Shown here: in pieces, positions 7,979-16,485 of the stretch | How positions within the stretch are numbered: position 1 is the first letter of the stretch | Layout: each line of letters starts with the position of its first letter | From: DATFDN01 sp035685165 | GTDB lineage: Bacteria > Pseudomonadota > Alphaproteobacteria > Acetobacterales > Acetobacteraceae | DNA: 64,000 bases | Assembly (NCBI GenBank): GCA_035685165.1 | Contig: DASRBI010000019.1 | Location: forward strand, 248,001 to 312,000 | Direction: 5' to 3' | The notes under the pieces: model-generated | Told to the model about the DNA's origin: nothing | The model's input: the letters and a program-made list of their open reading frames with translations, nothing else | The model's database searches: none | Program-made: the position numbers and the translations under genes

Positions 7979-8823
7979 GCAGGGCTCTCCTTCAAAAAGG
8001 CGGCGGGATCGAGGCCGAGCAGGAACAGCCCCGCCTCGTCCGCCGCCGCGATCGTCGCTTGACGCCCGGCCAGCATGACCCCTCCGGCCTCGAAGGCAAT
8101 CCCCCTCAGTCCCGCCTGGGCGGCGGCGGTGACGGTCGCCGGGCCGATGGTCGGCAGGTCGGCGCGCCGCTCCTGCCCTGGCTTGACGAGCTTTACCAGC
8201 ACGCCGCCCGGGCCGGGTCGCGCCAGCCCAGCGGCGCGGGCGAGCATGGCATCGGTGCCCTCGATCGCCTCCACGGCGAGCACGAGCCCCTGCTGCACGA
8301 CGCAGCCCTGGCCCACGTCGGCCGCGCCGAGCGCCCTCGCCACCGCCACCCCGCGCCTTGTGTCGCCCTCCGCCAATTCGTCGGGGCGGCACTTCGTCAG
8401 TACGCCCGCGGGCGCCAGCGCGTCGGCGAGCACGGTGTCGGCGCCGATCACCCGGAAGCCTTCTTCCTCCAATACGCGCACGACGGCGGCAAGCAGGGCG
8501 TCGTCGCCACCGAAGGCGGCGCGGCCGATGCGGGCCAGCAGCCGCGCGCCCGCCGCATCCGGGCGCAGGCTCAGGATCGACGGGCGGCGCACCGCGCCGA
8601 TCAGCACGACATCGCAGCAGTTCTGCTCGCGCAGCGCCCGCAGGATGCGGCCTGCTGCGCCGATCCGCGCCACGCAATGACGAAACCGCGACAGCAGGCC
8701 GAGATCGGCGGCACCCTCGAGCGCGATCACGAACACGGGGCGGCCCATTGCCTCGGCGGCGGCGGCCACCCGGGCGGGCAGCTCGCCGCCGCCCGCGAGA
8801 ATGCCGAGGGGGGCGCCTGTCAT
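7975..8823 (-). CDS. lpxI: UDP-2,3-diacylglucosamine pyrophosphatase LpxI
   Basis: LpxI hydrolyses UDP-2,3-diacylglucosamine to lipid X in lipid A synthesis; it replaces LpxH in alphaproteobacteria. The 282-aa product starts with the characteristic LGILAGGGELP and has the internal IGAVRRPS, DTVLAD and GPATV segments of the family. The start is the ATG at 8823; an in-frame GTG lies 9 bases upstream but leaves no room for a ribosome site. lpxI usually sits in an lpxD-fabZ-lpxA-lpxI-lpxB cluster. Here it stands apart from these genes and is coupled to gloA instead, which is unusual. Confidence 0.93.
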   Translation of the reverse strand: MTGAPLGILAGGGELPARVAAAAEAMGRPVFVIALEGAADLGLLSRFRHCVARIGAAGRILRALREQNCCDVVLIGAVRRPSILSLRPDAAGARLLARIGRAAFGGDDALLAAVVRVLEEEGFRVIGADTVLADALAPAGVLTKCRPDELAEGDTRRGVAVARALGAADVGQGCVVQQGLVLAVEAIEGTDAMLARAAGLARPGPGGVLVKLVKPGQERRADLPTIGPATVTAAAQAGLRGIAFEAGGVMLAGRQATIAAADEAGLFLLGLDPAAFLKESPA

Positions 8824-9047
8824 CGCCGGCACCCTAGCGGCGGGCGTAACCCGGTTGAAGACGCCCGGCTCGGGTCACTTTGCCAAGAGCTGCCCCGCGC
8901 CGGGCGCCGTCCCGCCGGCGGGTGCGTTCCCGAGTAACCAGGGTTTCATCTATGCCCGGCAGGAATCTTTAGCCGCCCGCGCCCTTGTTGGTTGCATTCG
9001 TCAAGCCCCTCCGCGGTCCGCCGCGGTCACCACGAGGAGCAATGCAA

Positions 9048-10685
9048 ATGACCGAACCGAACACCGACCGGCGCCGGCCCCGGCTTCGCCGCACGCTTGC
9101 GGCCGCACTGCTGGCCAGCACGACGCTCGGCGGCTTGGCCGCCATCCCGGTGCTGCGCGCGACGGCCGAAGCGCAGGCGCAGACCCAGGCGGCACCCGAG
9201 ACCGCGCAGCAGAAGGACCTACCGCCGATCGCCGCACCCGGTCCGAGTACCAACGGGCAGGCTCCGGTGAACGAAGGCAGCGCCATGCGCGAGCGGGTGC
9301 CGAACTTCGTCGCGCTGGTTAAGCAGGTGAAGCCTGCGGTGGTGACGGTCACCAATTACCTTAAGAACGGCGCCGCCGAGGACGAGGGGAGCGACGGCAA
9401 CGGCCCGCAGCAACTGCCGTTCCCATTCAACCAGTTCCCGTTCAACCAGATGCCCTTCGGCCAGGGTCCCTTCGGCCAGCAGATGCCGCACCGCGCGGTC
9501 GAGGCGCGCGGCTCGGGCTTCATCATCAACCCCGACGGCCTGATCGTGACCAACTTCCACGTCGTCAAGGACGAAGCGCGGCTGGAGGTGACGCTCGCCG
9601 ACGGCTCGAAATATCCGGCGAAGATCGTCGGCACCGACCCGCGCACCGACATCGCCGTGATCCGCATCGACGCGCACCACCCGCTGCCTTATCTGCAGCT
9701 CGGCGACTCGCAGGACGTGGAGCCCGGCCAGTGGGTGATCGCGATCGGCAACCCGTTCGGGCTTTCCGAGACGGTGACGGCGGGCATTGTCTCGGCAGTC
9801 GGGCGCAATATCGGCGCCGGCCCCTATGACAGCTTCATCCAGGTGGATGCGCCGATCAACCGCGGCAACTCCGGTGGGCCACTGATCACGCAGGATGGCA
9901 AGGTGGTCGGGATGAACACCGCGATCCTCTCGCCTACCGGCGGGTCGGTCGGCATCGGCTTCGCAATTCCGTCGGACACGATCCAGCGCATCGCGAGCGA
10001 CCTCGAGCACACGGGCCACGTAACGCGCGGCTATCTGGGTGTCGAGGCGCAGAGCGTGTCGGATGCGATGTCGAAGGCGCTCGGGCTGCCGAATGTCGGC
10101 GGCGCGCTGATCGCCTCCGTACAGCCCGACACGCCGGCGGCGCACGCCGGCCTGCAGCCGGGCGACGTGATCGAGAAGGTGAACGGCAAGGAGATCAAGG
10201 ATCCCTCGCAGCTCGCGCTGGCGATCTCCGGAATCCGGCCGGGCCATGACGCGACGCTCGATATCATGCGCGACGGGCATCAGGAGACGCTGAACGTGCG
10301 CGTCGCCGAGATGCCGAGCGAGCAGCAGACGGCGAGCAACCAGGGATCCGGACAGCGCCAGGAAGGTCGGCTCGGCCTCGCCCTGGGGCCGGTCTCGCCG
10401 GATATAGCGAGCCAGCTCAATCTGCCGGACGGCACGCGCGGCGCCGTGGTGCAGCAAGTGCAGCCGGGCTCGCCCGCCGAGATCGCCGGGCTACAGCCGG
10501 GCGACGTGATCGTCGGCGTCGGCACCCACAAGGTGAACAGCCCGCAGCAGGCGACGGCGGCGATCCGCGACGCGCTGCAGCACGATCCTAACGCGCTGGC
10601 GCTCAGGATCATCCGCGACGGCCAGCCGGCGTTCGTGGCGATCAACCTCAATAACCCGAACGAGCAGCAGTCGGGGAATGGGTAG
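9048..10685 (+). CDS. DegP/HtrA-family periplasmic serine protease (Do)
   Basis: The 545-aa product is a Deg/HtrA protease that degrades misfolded envelope proteins. An N-terminal basic stretch and hydrophobic segment (about residues 15-36) give a signal peptide. The trypsin-like domain has His171 (NFHVV), Asp201 (DPRTDIAV) and Ser275 (GNSGGP). Two PDZ domains follow, around residues 345-430 and 455-540 (GYLGVEAQ; GLQPGDVIVGV). Between signal and catalytic domain is a Gln/Phe/Pro/Asn-rich linker with near-repeats of PFNQ and PFGQ. The ATG at 9048 is 8 bases after GAGGAG; the earlier ATG at 9042 is too close. A 12-bp hairpin follows the gene. Confidence 0.95.
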   Translation: MTEPNTDRRRPRLRRTLAAALLASTTLGGLAAIPVLRATAEAQAQTQAAPETAQQKDLPPIAAPGPSTNGQAPVNEGSAMRERVPNFVALVKQVKPAVVTVTNYLKNGAAEDEGSDGNGPQQLPFPFNQFPFNQMPFGQGPFGQQMPHRAVEARGSGFIINPDGLIVTNFHVVKDEARLEVTLADGSKYPAKIVGTDPRTDIAVIRIDAHHPLPYLQLGDSQDVEPGQWVIAIGNPFGLSETVTAGIVSAVGRNIGAGPYDSFIQVDAPINRGNSGGPLITQDGKVVGMNTAILSPTGGSVGIGFAIPSDTIQRIASDLEHTGHVTRGYLGVEAQSVSDAMSKALGLPNVGGALIASVQPDTPAAHAGLQPGDVIEKVNGKEIKDPSQLALAISGIRPGHDATLDIMRDGHQETLNVRVAEMPSEQQTASNQGSGQRQEGRLGLALGPVSPDIASQLNLPDGTRGAVVQQVQPGSPAEIAGLQPGDVIVGVGTHKVNSPQQATAAIRDALQHDPNALALRIIRDGQPAFVAINLNNPNEQQSGNG

Positions 10686-10700
10686 CGGACGGCACTCACG

Positions 10701-10728
10701 TTATGCGCGGGCGTCGGCCCGCGCATAA
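10701..10728. terminator. perfect 12-bp stem-loop between convergent genes
   Basis: TTATGCGCGGGC (10701-10712), the loop GTCG, and GCCCGCGCATAA (10717-10728) form a flawless hairpin 15 bases after the degP stop and 27 bases beyond the stop of the convergent hydroxyacid dehydrogenase. The AT-rich outer pairs make it symmetric, so it could terminate transcription from both sides. Confidence 0.75.
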
Positions 10729-10754
10729 ACGCACGAGCGCGACGTGGCGGGGCG

Positions 10755-11723
10755 TCAAAACCAGTTCGCCTTGTCTACCACGTTCCGCAGCGGCGCACCG
10801 GCCGCGAAGGCGCGGCAATTGTCGCGGATGATTGCGTAGCGGCGCTCGTCGAGTTCCGGCCCGTAGCCGGCGGTGTGCGGCGTAATGAGAACGCCCGGCA
10901 TGGTCCATAGGCGGTGATCGGCGGGCAGGGGCTCGGTTTCGAACACGTCGAGCCCGGCGCCGGCGATCTCGCCCGCCGCGAGCGCGTCCGCCAGATCATC
11001 GAGCTTGGTCGTCTTGCCGCGGCCGATATTGATGAAGAACGCGCCGCGCTTCATGCGGCGGAACCGCTCGCGGTGCATGAAGCCTTCGGTCGCGGGCGTG
11101 TGCGGTACGGTGAGGATCACGAAATCGGCTTGCGGCAGCAACGCGTCGAGCATGTCCGGGCCATGCAGTTCGGCGACACCGGGCGGCGGTTCGGTGCGCC
11201 GCGCGTCGGTCGCGATGACGCGCATCCCGAAGGCAGCGCAAAGTCGCGCCGCCTCGGCGCCGATGCCGCCGGCGCCGACGATCAGCGCGGTTGCGGCGGG
11301 AAGGTGCACGACGCCGGTATCGAGCGGCTTTGGTTTCCACTCGCGGCGCCATTGCTGCGGCAGGTAGGTGTGGAAGTCGCGCGCGAAGGCGAGCACAAAT
11401 CCCATAATGTGCGCGCCGATATGGTCGTTGTAGATCTCGCGCATATTCGTCACGACCACCGGGTGCGCGATCAGTTCGGGGTAGTAGTAGCCGGCCGGCG
11501 GCGCTGCCTGCGGCGATTGCAGCCAGTGCAGGCGCGTGGCGCGCGCGAGCAGTTCCTTCGGCAGCACCCCATAGGCCGCCTCGGCCTCGGCGATCGCGGT
11601 CGCGGCGTCCGCCTCGGTTTCCGCGACCAGCACCTGCGCCTCCGGCACCTCACGTTCCAGCCGGCGCGCCCATTCGCGCGCGATATCGGTCTGCGGCGGC
11701 AGCATCAGGAGGCGGAAACCCAT
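10755..11723 (-). CDS. D-2-hydroxyacid dehydrogenase family protein
   Basis: A 322-aa NAD-dependent oxidoreductase. It has the Rossmann loop GAGGIG (150-155) and the catalytic Arg235 (NIGRGK), Glu264 (FETEPLP) and His283 (TPHTAG). Its short N-terminal lobe with LHWLQSPQAA and the IYNDHIGAHIMGF helix place it in the branch of glyoxylate/hydroxypyruvate-reductase-like enzymes rather than with SerA. It converges on degP, with a shared hairpin between them. The upstream side faces a divergent TctC-type gene; the 68-base gap must hold both promoters. Substrate not predictable. Confidence 0.9.
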   Translation of the reverse strand: MGFRLLMLPPQTDIAREWARRLEREVPEAQVLVAETEADAATAIAEAEAAYGVLPKELLARATRLHWLQSPQAAPPAGYYYPELIAHPVVVTNMREIYNDHIGAHIMGFVLAFARDFHTYLPQQWRREWKPKPLDTGVVHLPAATALIVGAGGIGAEAARLCAAFGMRVIATDARRTEPPPGVAELHGPDMLDALLPQADFVILTVPHTPATEGFMHRERFRRMKRGAFFINIGRGKTTKLDDLADALAAGEIAGAGLDVFETEPLPADHRLWTMPGVLITPHTAGYGPELDERRYAIIRDNCRAFAAGAPLRNVVDKANWF

Positions 11724-11791
11724 CGGACGTGCACCTTTCCTTAACCGCTCTGGCTTAGGCTCCGCGTCGGCACAGTCAACGGAGGCCCGTT

Positions 11792-12766
11792 ATACGTCGC
11801 CGTGGCTTTGTGATGGGACTGGCGGCTGCGGCTCTGCCGCTCGGACCGCGCCCGGCGAGGGCCGGCAATGAGCTGTGCGTGATCGTGCCCGAACTGCCGA
11901 CCGATCCGGGTGGTATCGCGCTGCGCGTGCTTGCGCCCGAACTGGAAGCGGCGCTCGGGCGGCCGGTAGTGGTGGATTTCCGCCCCGGGGCGGGCGGTAT
12001 TGTTGGCCTGATGGCGGGCGCGAGCGCGGCGCCGGACGGGCTGACCTTAACCGTGCTGACCCCGGCGGTGACGCTCGCCCCCTGGCTCAGCCGGCGGATG
12101 GATTGCACGCCGGCCGATTTCGCGCCGCTTGGGCGGATCAGCTTCGCGCCGAGCCTGTTGCTGGTGGGCGCGGCCTCACCCTGGCGGAGTCTGGACGACC
12201 TGCTGGGCGCAGCCCGCGCGGGGCGGCGGGTCGTGGTGCCGGCACCCTGGGACTGGCGGCCAGCGGAGGTGGCGCAGGCGATGTTCCTGGCGCGCACTGG
12301 CTTGCCGCATGTGACCGCGCTCGGGGCGGAAACGGGGGGCGAGCGGCTAGCGCAGCTTGCGCGCGGCGAGGTCGATCTCGCCTTCGCGGCGGCCGAGCCG
12401 ACGCGGTTGGGGGCGCTCGCGGGTGTGCGGGTGCTTGCGGTAGCGGGACCGGCGCGGCTGCCCGGGCTCGACGCGCCCACACTCGCCGAAGCGGGTGTAG
12501 ATCTTACCCTCGGTCCGTGGCGGATGCTCGCCGTGCCGAGTCAGGTGCCGGAACGGCTGCGCGCGCCGCTCCAGGCAGCGCTCCGAGGTGCCCTCGCCGA
12601 GACCCCTCTGCGCGCCGCGCTCGCACGAGCCGGGATCGCGCCGTCCTGGATAGGGCCGGCCGGGGCAGCGGATCAGCTCGCGGAGGAATGCCGGCAGGCG
12701 GGCGCCCTGTTCAGCGCGCTCGGCCTGAACGTGCGTGCCGGGGCGGGCGCGGCGATGCGGTCCTAG
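11792..12766 (+). CDS. Bug/TctC-type periplasmic solute-binding protein (orphan)
   Basis: About 325 aa, of the tripartite tricarboxylate transporter receptor family that binds carboxylates in the periplasm. Family marks are VVDFRPGAGGIVG near the N-terminus and the PSQVPERLRAPL segment near the C-terminus. The signal peptide begins RRRGF and continues into a hydrophobic LAAAALPLG stretch, so Tat export is possible. The start is uncertain. No ATG, GTG or TTG lies between the upstream in-frame stop (11756) and GTG 11810/ATG 11813, neither of which has a ribosome site. GGAGG (11781-11785) is ideally placed for an ATA at 11792. No TctA/TctB membrane genes are nearby, as is common for these orphans. 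Confidence 0.82.
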   Translation: MRRRGFVMGLAAAALPLGPRPARAGNELCVIVPELPTDPGGIALRVLAPELEAALGRPVVVDFRPGAGGIVGLMAGASAAPDGLTLTVLTPAVTLAPWLSRRMDCTPADFAPLGRISFAPSLLLVGAASPWRSLDDLLGAARAGRRVVVPAPWDWRPAEVAQAMFLARTGLPHVTALGAETGGERLAQLARGEVDLAFAAAEPTRLGALAGVRVLAVAGPARLPGLDAPTLAEAGVDLTLGPWRMLAVPSQVPERLRAPLQAALRGALAETPLRAALARAGIAPSWIGPAGAADQLAEECRQAGALFSALGLNVRAGAGAAMRS

Positions 12767-13046
12767 CGCAGAGTGCAGGACGGATTCTCGATCCGCCCGC
12801 GCGAGTGCTCCCGACGCAGCCTATCGTCCCCGCGGCGGCTTGTGCGGACCCTCCTGGCGTGCCGGATAGCGAGGTCGGCTGGATGGCGCTCGCGCGCCAT
12901 CACCGCTTGCCGACGGCCTGCCCGACTGGACGATGAGCCCGATGGTCGCCATCCGATTCGCCGCCGCCGGCTGCGACGGGGTCGGGATGCAGCTTGGCTG
13001 GTACTAGCAGCTTGGCTGGTACTATTCGCAAGCGCAGCCGCGAGGA
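12767..13046. other. intergenic region with possible coding relic and an 18-bp tandem duplication
   Basis: No intact gene. One plus-strand frame reads plausibly as LADGLPDWTMSPMVAIRF followed by CDGVGMQLGWY and a stop at 13004-13006. A different frame upstream reads PAAACADPPGVPDSEVGW. This suggests a small gene broken by an indel, but the signal is weak. The region ends with a perfect 18-base tandem duplication (12989-13006 and 13007-13024) that includes the relic's stop codon. Confidence 0.3.
12989..13024 (+). repeat. tandem duplication, 2 x 18 bp
   Basis: The unit GCAGCTTGGCTGGTACTA occurs twice without a gap or mismatch. It lies just 3' of the convergent rlmI stop (13047). Confidence 0.9.
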
Positions 13047-14217
13047 TCAGGCGAGTTGCAGCAATTGTGCCTTGAGATAGGCGGTCTCCGGCAGGTGCGG
13101 ATGCACCGGATGGTCCGCTCCGGCGCCCGTGGTGGCGAGCACGCGCGCCTCGCGCCGGGCGCGCCAGAGGCCCCAGGCGATCTGCGCTGACCACTCCGGA
13201 AGGGGCGCGTGATGGCTGCATGAGGCGGTGAAAAGGAATCCGCCCCGGCGCCGTCACGGCGGCGGCGAGGCGGGTGAGCTTGCCGTAGGCGCGCAGTCCG
13301 GCGGCGGCGTCCTTGCGGGATTTGGCGAAGGCGGGTGGATCGCACACGACGAGATCGAACCGTTCCCCAGCGGCGGCCAATTCTTCCAGCAGATCGAACG
13401 CATCGGCGCGGCGCGTGCGGACGCCGGCAAGCCCGTTGAGAGCGGCGGCCTGCTCGGCGGCGGCAAGCGCGGGGGCGCTGCTGTCGGCGAGCAGCACCGA
13501 GGCGGCGCCGGCGGCAGCGCAGCGCAGGCCAAAAGCGCCGGTGTGGCAGAAAAGATCGAGCACGCGCGCGCCCGCGGCGAGGCCGGCGACGAGATCGCGG
13601 TTCGGCCGCTGGTCATAGTACCAGCCGGTCTTCTGCCCGCCCAGCAGATCGACGGGGAAGCGCAGGCCGGCTTCCACCACCTCCGCGTCCCCGTCGGTGC
13701 CGCGTAGCTGGGTGGTTTCCTCCGGCAGTGATTCGAGACGGCGGGCGGAGGAATCGTTGCGAGCGACAATGACAGAGAAATCGAGCGCCTCGAGAATGAG
13801 CGACGTGAGCCGCTGCATCCCGGCGGTGTTCGCTTGAACAACCGCCGCGTCGCCGAAGCGGTCGATGATCAGCCCCGGCAGCCGGTCGCCCTCGGCATGG
13901 ACGAGGCGATGAAATTCGGGATCGCAGAGCCGGGCGCGCAGCGCCGCTGCCTCCTCGATGCGGGCGCGCATCCAGGCCGCGTCGATCACCGCGTCGGCAT
14001 CGCGCTCCAGCACGCGCGCGGCGATCAGGCTGTGCGGATTGAACAGGGCGAGACCGAAACGCACGCCGTCATCCCCCTCCAGCCGCACGAGGCTGCCGGG
14101 GGCAAGGGCGCGCGCCTCGGGAGTCATCGCGATCTCGTTGCTGAAAGCCCAGGGCGCGCCGGCACGCAGCCGCCGGCCTTCCTTAGGCCGCAGGCGGACG
14201 AGCGGATAAGGGGTCAA
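13047..14217 (-). pseudogene. rlmI: rlmI-like 23S rRNA methyltransferase, frameshifted near the 3' end
   Basis: This is an RlmI/RsmL-type enzyme that methylates 23S rRNA cytosine (C1962 in E. coli). It has an N-terminal PUA domain (RLRPKEGRRLRAG, WAFSNE), then a Rossmann methyltransferase domain with LDLFCHTGAFG and VVCDPPAFAKS. After residue ~323 (AVTAPG) the frame turns to Arg/Ala-rich nonsense. Dropping one base from the C run at 13243-13246 restores the family ending: GGFLFTASCSHHAPLP, later HPVHPHLPETAYLK, and a stop at 13047-13049. So the gene carries a +1 insertion, real or a sequencing error. The start is TTG overlapping the hemA stop (TTGA), so expression is coupled to hemA. Confidence 0.85.
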
Positions 14218-15419
14218 GCCGCGCGGCGCTGCGCGGGCCGCAGGATGGCGACGAGCGCGGCGACGAGCCGATCCATCATGGCGTCGCTGTGCAGCGGCGT
14301 CGGCGTGAGGCGGAGGCGCTCGGCCCCACGCGGCACGGTGGGATAGTTGATCGGCGTCGCGTAGATGCCGAACTCATCGAGCAGCCGGCGGCTGATCTCG
14401 GTGCAGCGCGAGGCCTCGCCGACATGCAGCGGCACGATGTGGCTTTCGGATTCGATGCGCGGCAGGCCGGCCGCATCCAGCTTGCGCTTCAGCGTCTCGG
14501 CGCGCTCGAACAGGCGGGCACGCAGCGCATGATCGCCACGCACGTGCCGGACGCTGGCAAGCGCGGCCGCGGCCACCATCGGCGGCATCGAGGTGGTGAA
14601 GATGAAGCCCGGCGCGGTGGAGCGCAGATAGTCGATCACCTCGGCATCGCCCGCCACGTAGCCGCCCTGCACGCCGAACCCCTTGGCGAGCGTGCCCTCG
14701 ATCAGATCGACGCGATGCGCCACGCCGTCCCGCTCGGCGACGCCGCCGCCCGTGGGGCCGTAGAGGCCGACCGCGTGCACCTCGTCGAGATAGGTCATCG
14801 CGCCGAAACGTTCCGCGAGATCGCAGATCGCGCTGATCGGCGAAATGTCGGCGTCCATCGAATAGACGGATTCGAACGCGATCAGCTTCGGCGCGGCGGC
14901 GGGGGCGGCGGCCAGCAGTTCCTCCAGGTGCGCGAAGTCGTTGTGGCGGAAGATCCGCACCTCCGCCCCTTTCGCGCCCTTGAGGCCGGCGATCATGGAG
15001 GCGTGGTTCTTCTCGTCGGAGAAGGCGACCCAGCCGGGCATCGAATTGAGAAGCGTCGAGAGCGCCGCCTGGTTGGAGACAAACCCCGAGGTGAACAGCA
15101 GCGCCCGCTCCTTGCCGTGCAAGCGGGCAAGCTCGGCCTCCAGCGCATCATGCACGGGGCTCGTGCCGCTGATGTTGCGCGTGCCCCCGGCCCCGGCGCC
15201 CATCTGCCGCGCCGCCGTGCAGGCGGCTTCGATTACCGCTTGGTGGTTGCCCATCCCGAGATAGTCGTTGGAGGAGAAGACCAGCACCTCCGACCCGTCG
15301 GGCCGTGCGTAGTAGGGAAAGCGCGCCGCCTGCTTGGCGAGCGGAGTGAACCGGCGATACCGGCCCTGAGCCTGGATGTCGGCCAGCGCGCGGCGGCAAT
15401 GATCCTGGAACGGGTGCAT
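14214..15419 (-). CDS. hemA: 5-aminolevulinate synthase
   Basis: The enzyme condenses succinyl-CoA and glycine to 5-aminolevulinate, the alphaproteobacterial entry to haem. The 401-aa PLP enzyme has the expected SSNDYLGMG, GTRNISGT, DEVHAVGLYG and the Schiff-base lysine K246 in TLAKGFG. Its length matches the usual 400-410 aa. The start is the ATG giving MHPFQDHC; an upstream extension of the frame is not homologous. The stop overlaps the TTG start of rlmI, so a two-gene unit is likely. The neighbour to the left in transcription is a separate exporter gene 63 bases upstream. Confidence 0.98.
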   Translation of the reverse strand: MHPFQDHCRRALADIQAQGRYRRFTPLAKQAARFPYYARPDGSEVLVFSSNDYLGMGNHQAVIEAACTAARQMGAGAGGTRNISGTSPVHDALEAELARLHGKERALLFTSGFVSNQAALSTLLNSMPGWVAFSDEKNHASMIAGLKGAKGAEVRIFRHNDFAHLEELLAAAPAAAPKLIAFESVYSMDADISPISAICDLAERFGAMTYLDEVHAVGLYGPTGGGVAERDGVAHRVDLIEGTLAKGFGVQGGYVAGDAEVIDYLRSTAPGFIFTTSMPPMVAAAALASVRHVRGDHALRARLFERAETLKRKLDAAGLPRIESESHIVPLHVGEASRCTEISRRLLDEFGIYATPINYPTVPRGAERLRLTPTPLHSDAMMDRLVAALVAILRPAQRRAA

Positions 15420-15482
15420 GGCGGATCGGACTTCTAGCGCGCCGGCGCGCGGCGGCAAATGCGTAGCATTACGGACAATGGT

Positions 15483-16406
15483 TCATGAACGGGCGGCGAG
15501 GCCGACGCCGGTCAACGTGATCGCGAGCGCCACGAGCTGCCGCGGGCCGAGCGGGTCGCCGAGCAAGAGGGCGGAACTCAGCACGCCGACCAGCGGCGAG
15601 AGGAGCACCGAGGTGGCGGCGATCGAGGCGGGAAGCAGCCGCAGCGCGCGGAACCAGGTCAGGTAGGCGACCGTCATCGGCATAATGGCGATGTAGGCGA
15701 AGCAGAGCCATGCGACCGGGGTGAGGCGGCTGAAATCCGGGTGCTCCAGCAAGGCGGCGAGCAGGACGGTCGGGATGAACCCGAGCCCGATCTGCCAGAC
15801 GACCCCGGCCACGGGCGGCATCCGCAGCGGCTGGCGCTTGATCACCACGGTGCCGAGGCCGAACAGGAAGGCGGCCAGGAAGCCGCAGGCGACGCCCGGC
15901 AGGAGGCGGGCGCTGAAGCGCATCTCCTCAGCGCCGACCAGTGCCGCCACGCCGGCGAGTGCGAGCACCATGCCGGCCACCCGCCTGGGCGTCGGGCGCT
16001 CGCCCAGCATCGGCCAGGCGAGCAGTGCCGCCCATACGGGCAGGGTGTAGGTGATGACCACCGCCTCGCTCGAGCGCAGCCACCAGAGCGAGAGTGCGGT
16101 GAAGACGCCGAACAGGCCGTAATTGAGCAGCGAGAACAGGAGCAAGTTGCCTGCTTGCTCGCGCGGGAAGCGCAGGCTCTCGCCCCGCCCGAGCGCGAGC
16201 GCGAGGGCGAAGGCGAGGCCGCCCACGAACGAGACCGAGCGCATCGTGAAGGGAGGAAGTTCCGACATCAGGAACTTCATCAGGGGCCAGTTGAGCCCCC
16301 AGGAGCAGGCGGTGATTGCGAGCAACGCGAGCCCTTCGGCGCGGCCGCCCCGCCACGAGCCGCGCGCGGCGGTGGCCGGGACTGTCTGCTCGGCACCTGA
16401 CGGCAT
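15483..16406 (-). CDS. EamA/DMT-family transporter
   Basis: A 307-aa inner-membrane protein with about ten hydrophobic segments in two homologous halves, as in the EamA (drug/metabolite transporter) family. Each half opens with a motif of the SWGLNWPLMK and SIAATSVLLSPLVG type. These proteins mostly export amino acids or other metabolites; the substrate cannot be inferred. The start is the ATG before PSGAEQT, giving a 22-residue polar leader. It is divergent from the short-chain dehydrogenase at 16486, with a 79-base shared promoter region. Confidence 0.88.
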   Translation of the reverse strand: MPSGAEQTVPATAARGSWRGGRAEGLALLAITACSWGLNWPLMKFLMSELPPFTMRSVSFVGGLAFALALALGRGESLRFPREQAGNLLLFSLLNYGLFGVFTALSLWWLRSSEAVVITYTLPVWAALLAWPMLGERPTPRRVAGMVLALAGVAALVGAEEMRFSARLLPGVACGFLAAFLFGLGTVVIKRQPLRMPPVAGVVWQIGLGFIPTVLLAALLEHPDFSRLTPVAWLCFAYIAIMPMTVAYLTWFRALRLLPASIAATSVLLSPLVGVLSSALLLGDPLGPRQLVALAITLTGVGLAARS

Positions 16407-16485
16407 CGTGGCCCCGTTTCTGCTACCGAAGCCCGTATGGCACAGTCGGCACGCTGGCCTAAGCGGTGCGGGGGGACGGGCAGAT

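Noticed and set aside
9001..9047. A longer DegP start at 8985
   Set aside because: The extra 21 codons precede the good GAGGAG ribosome site, and the signal peptide is complete from 9048.
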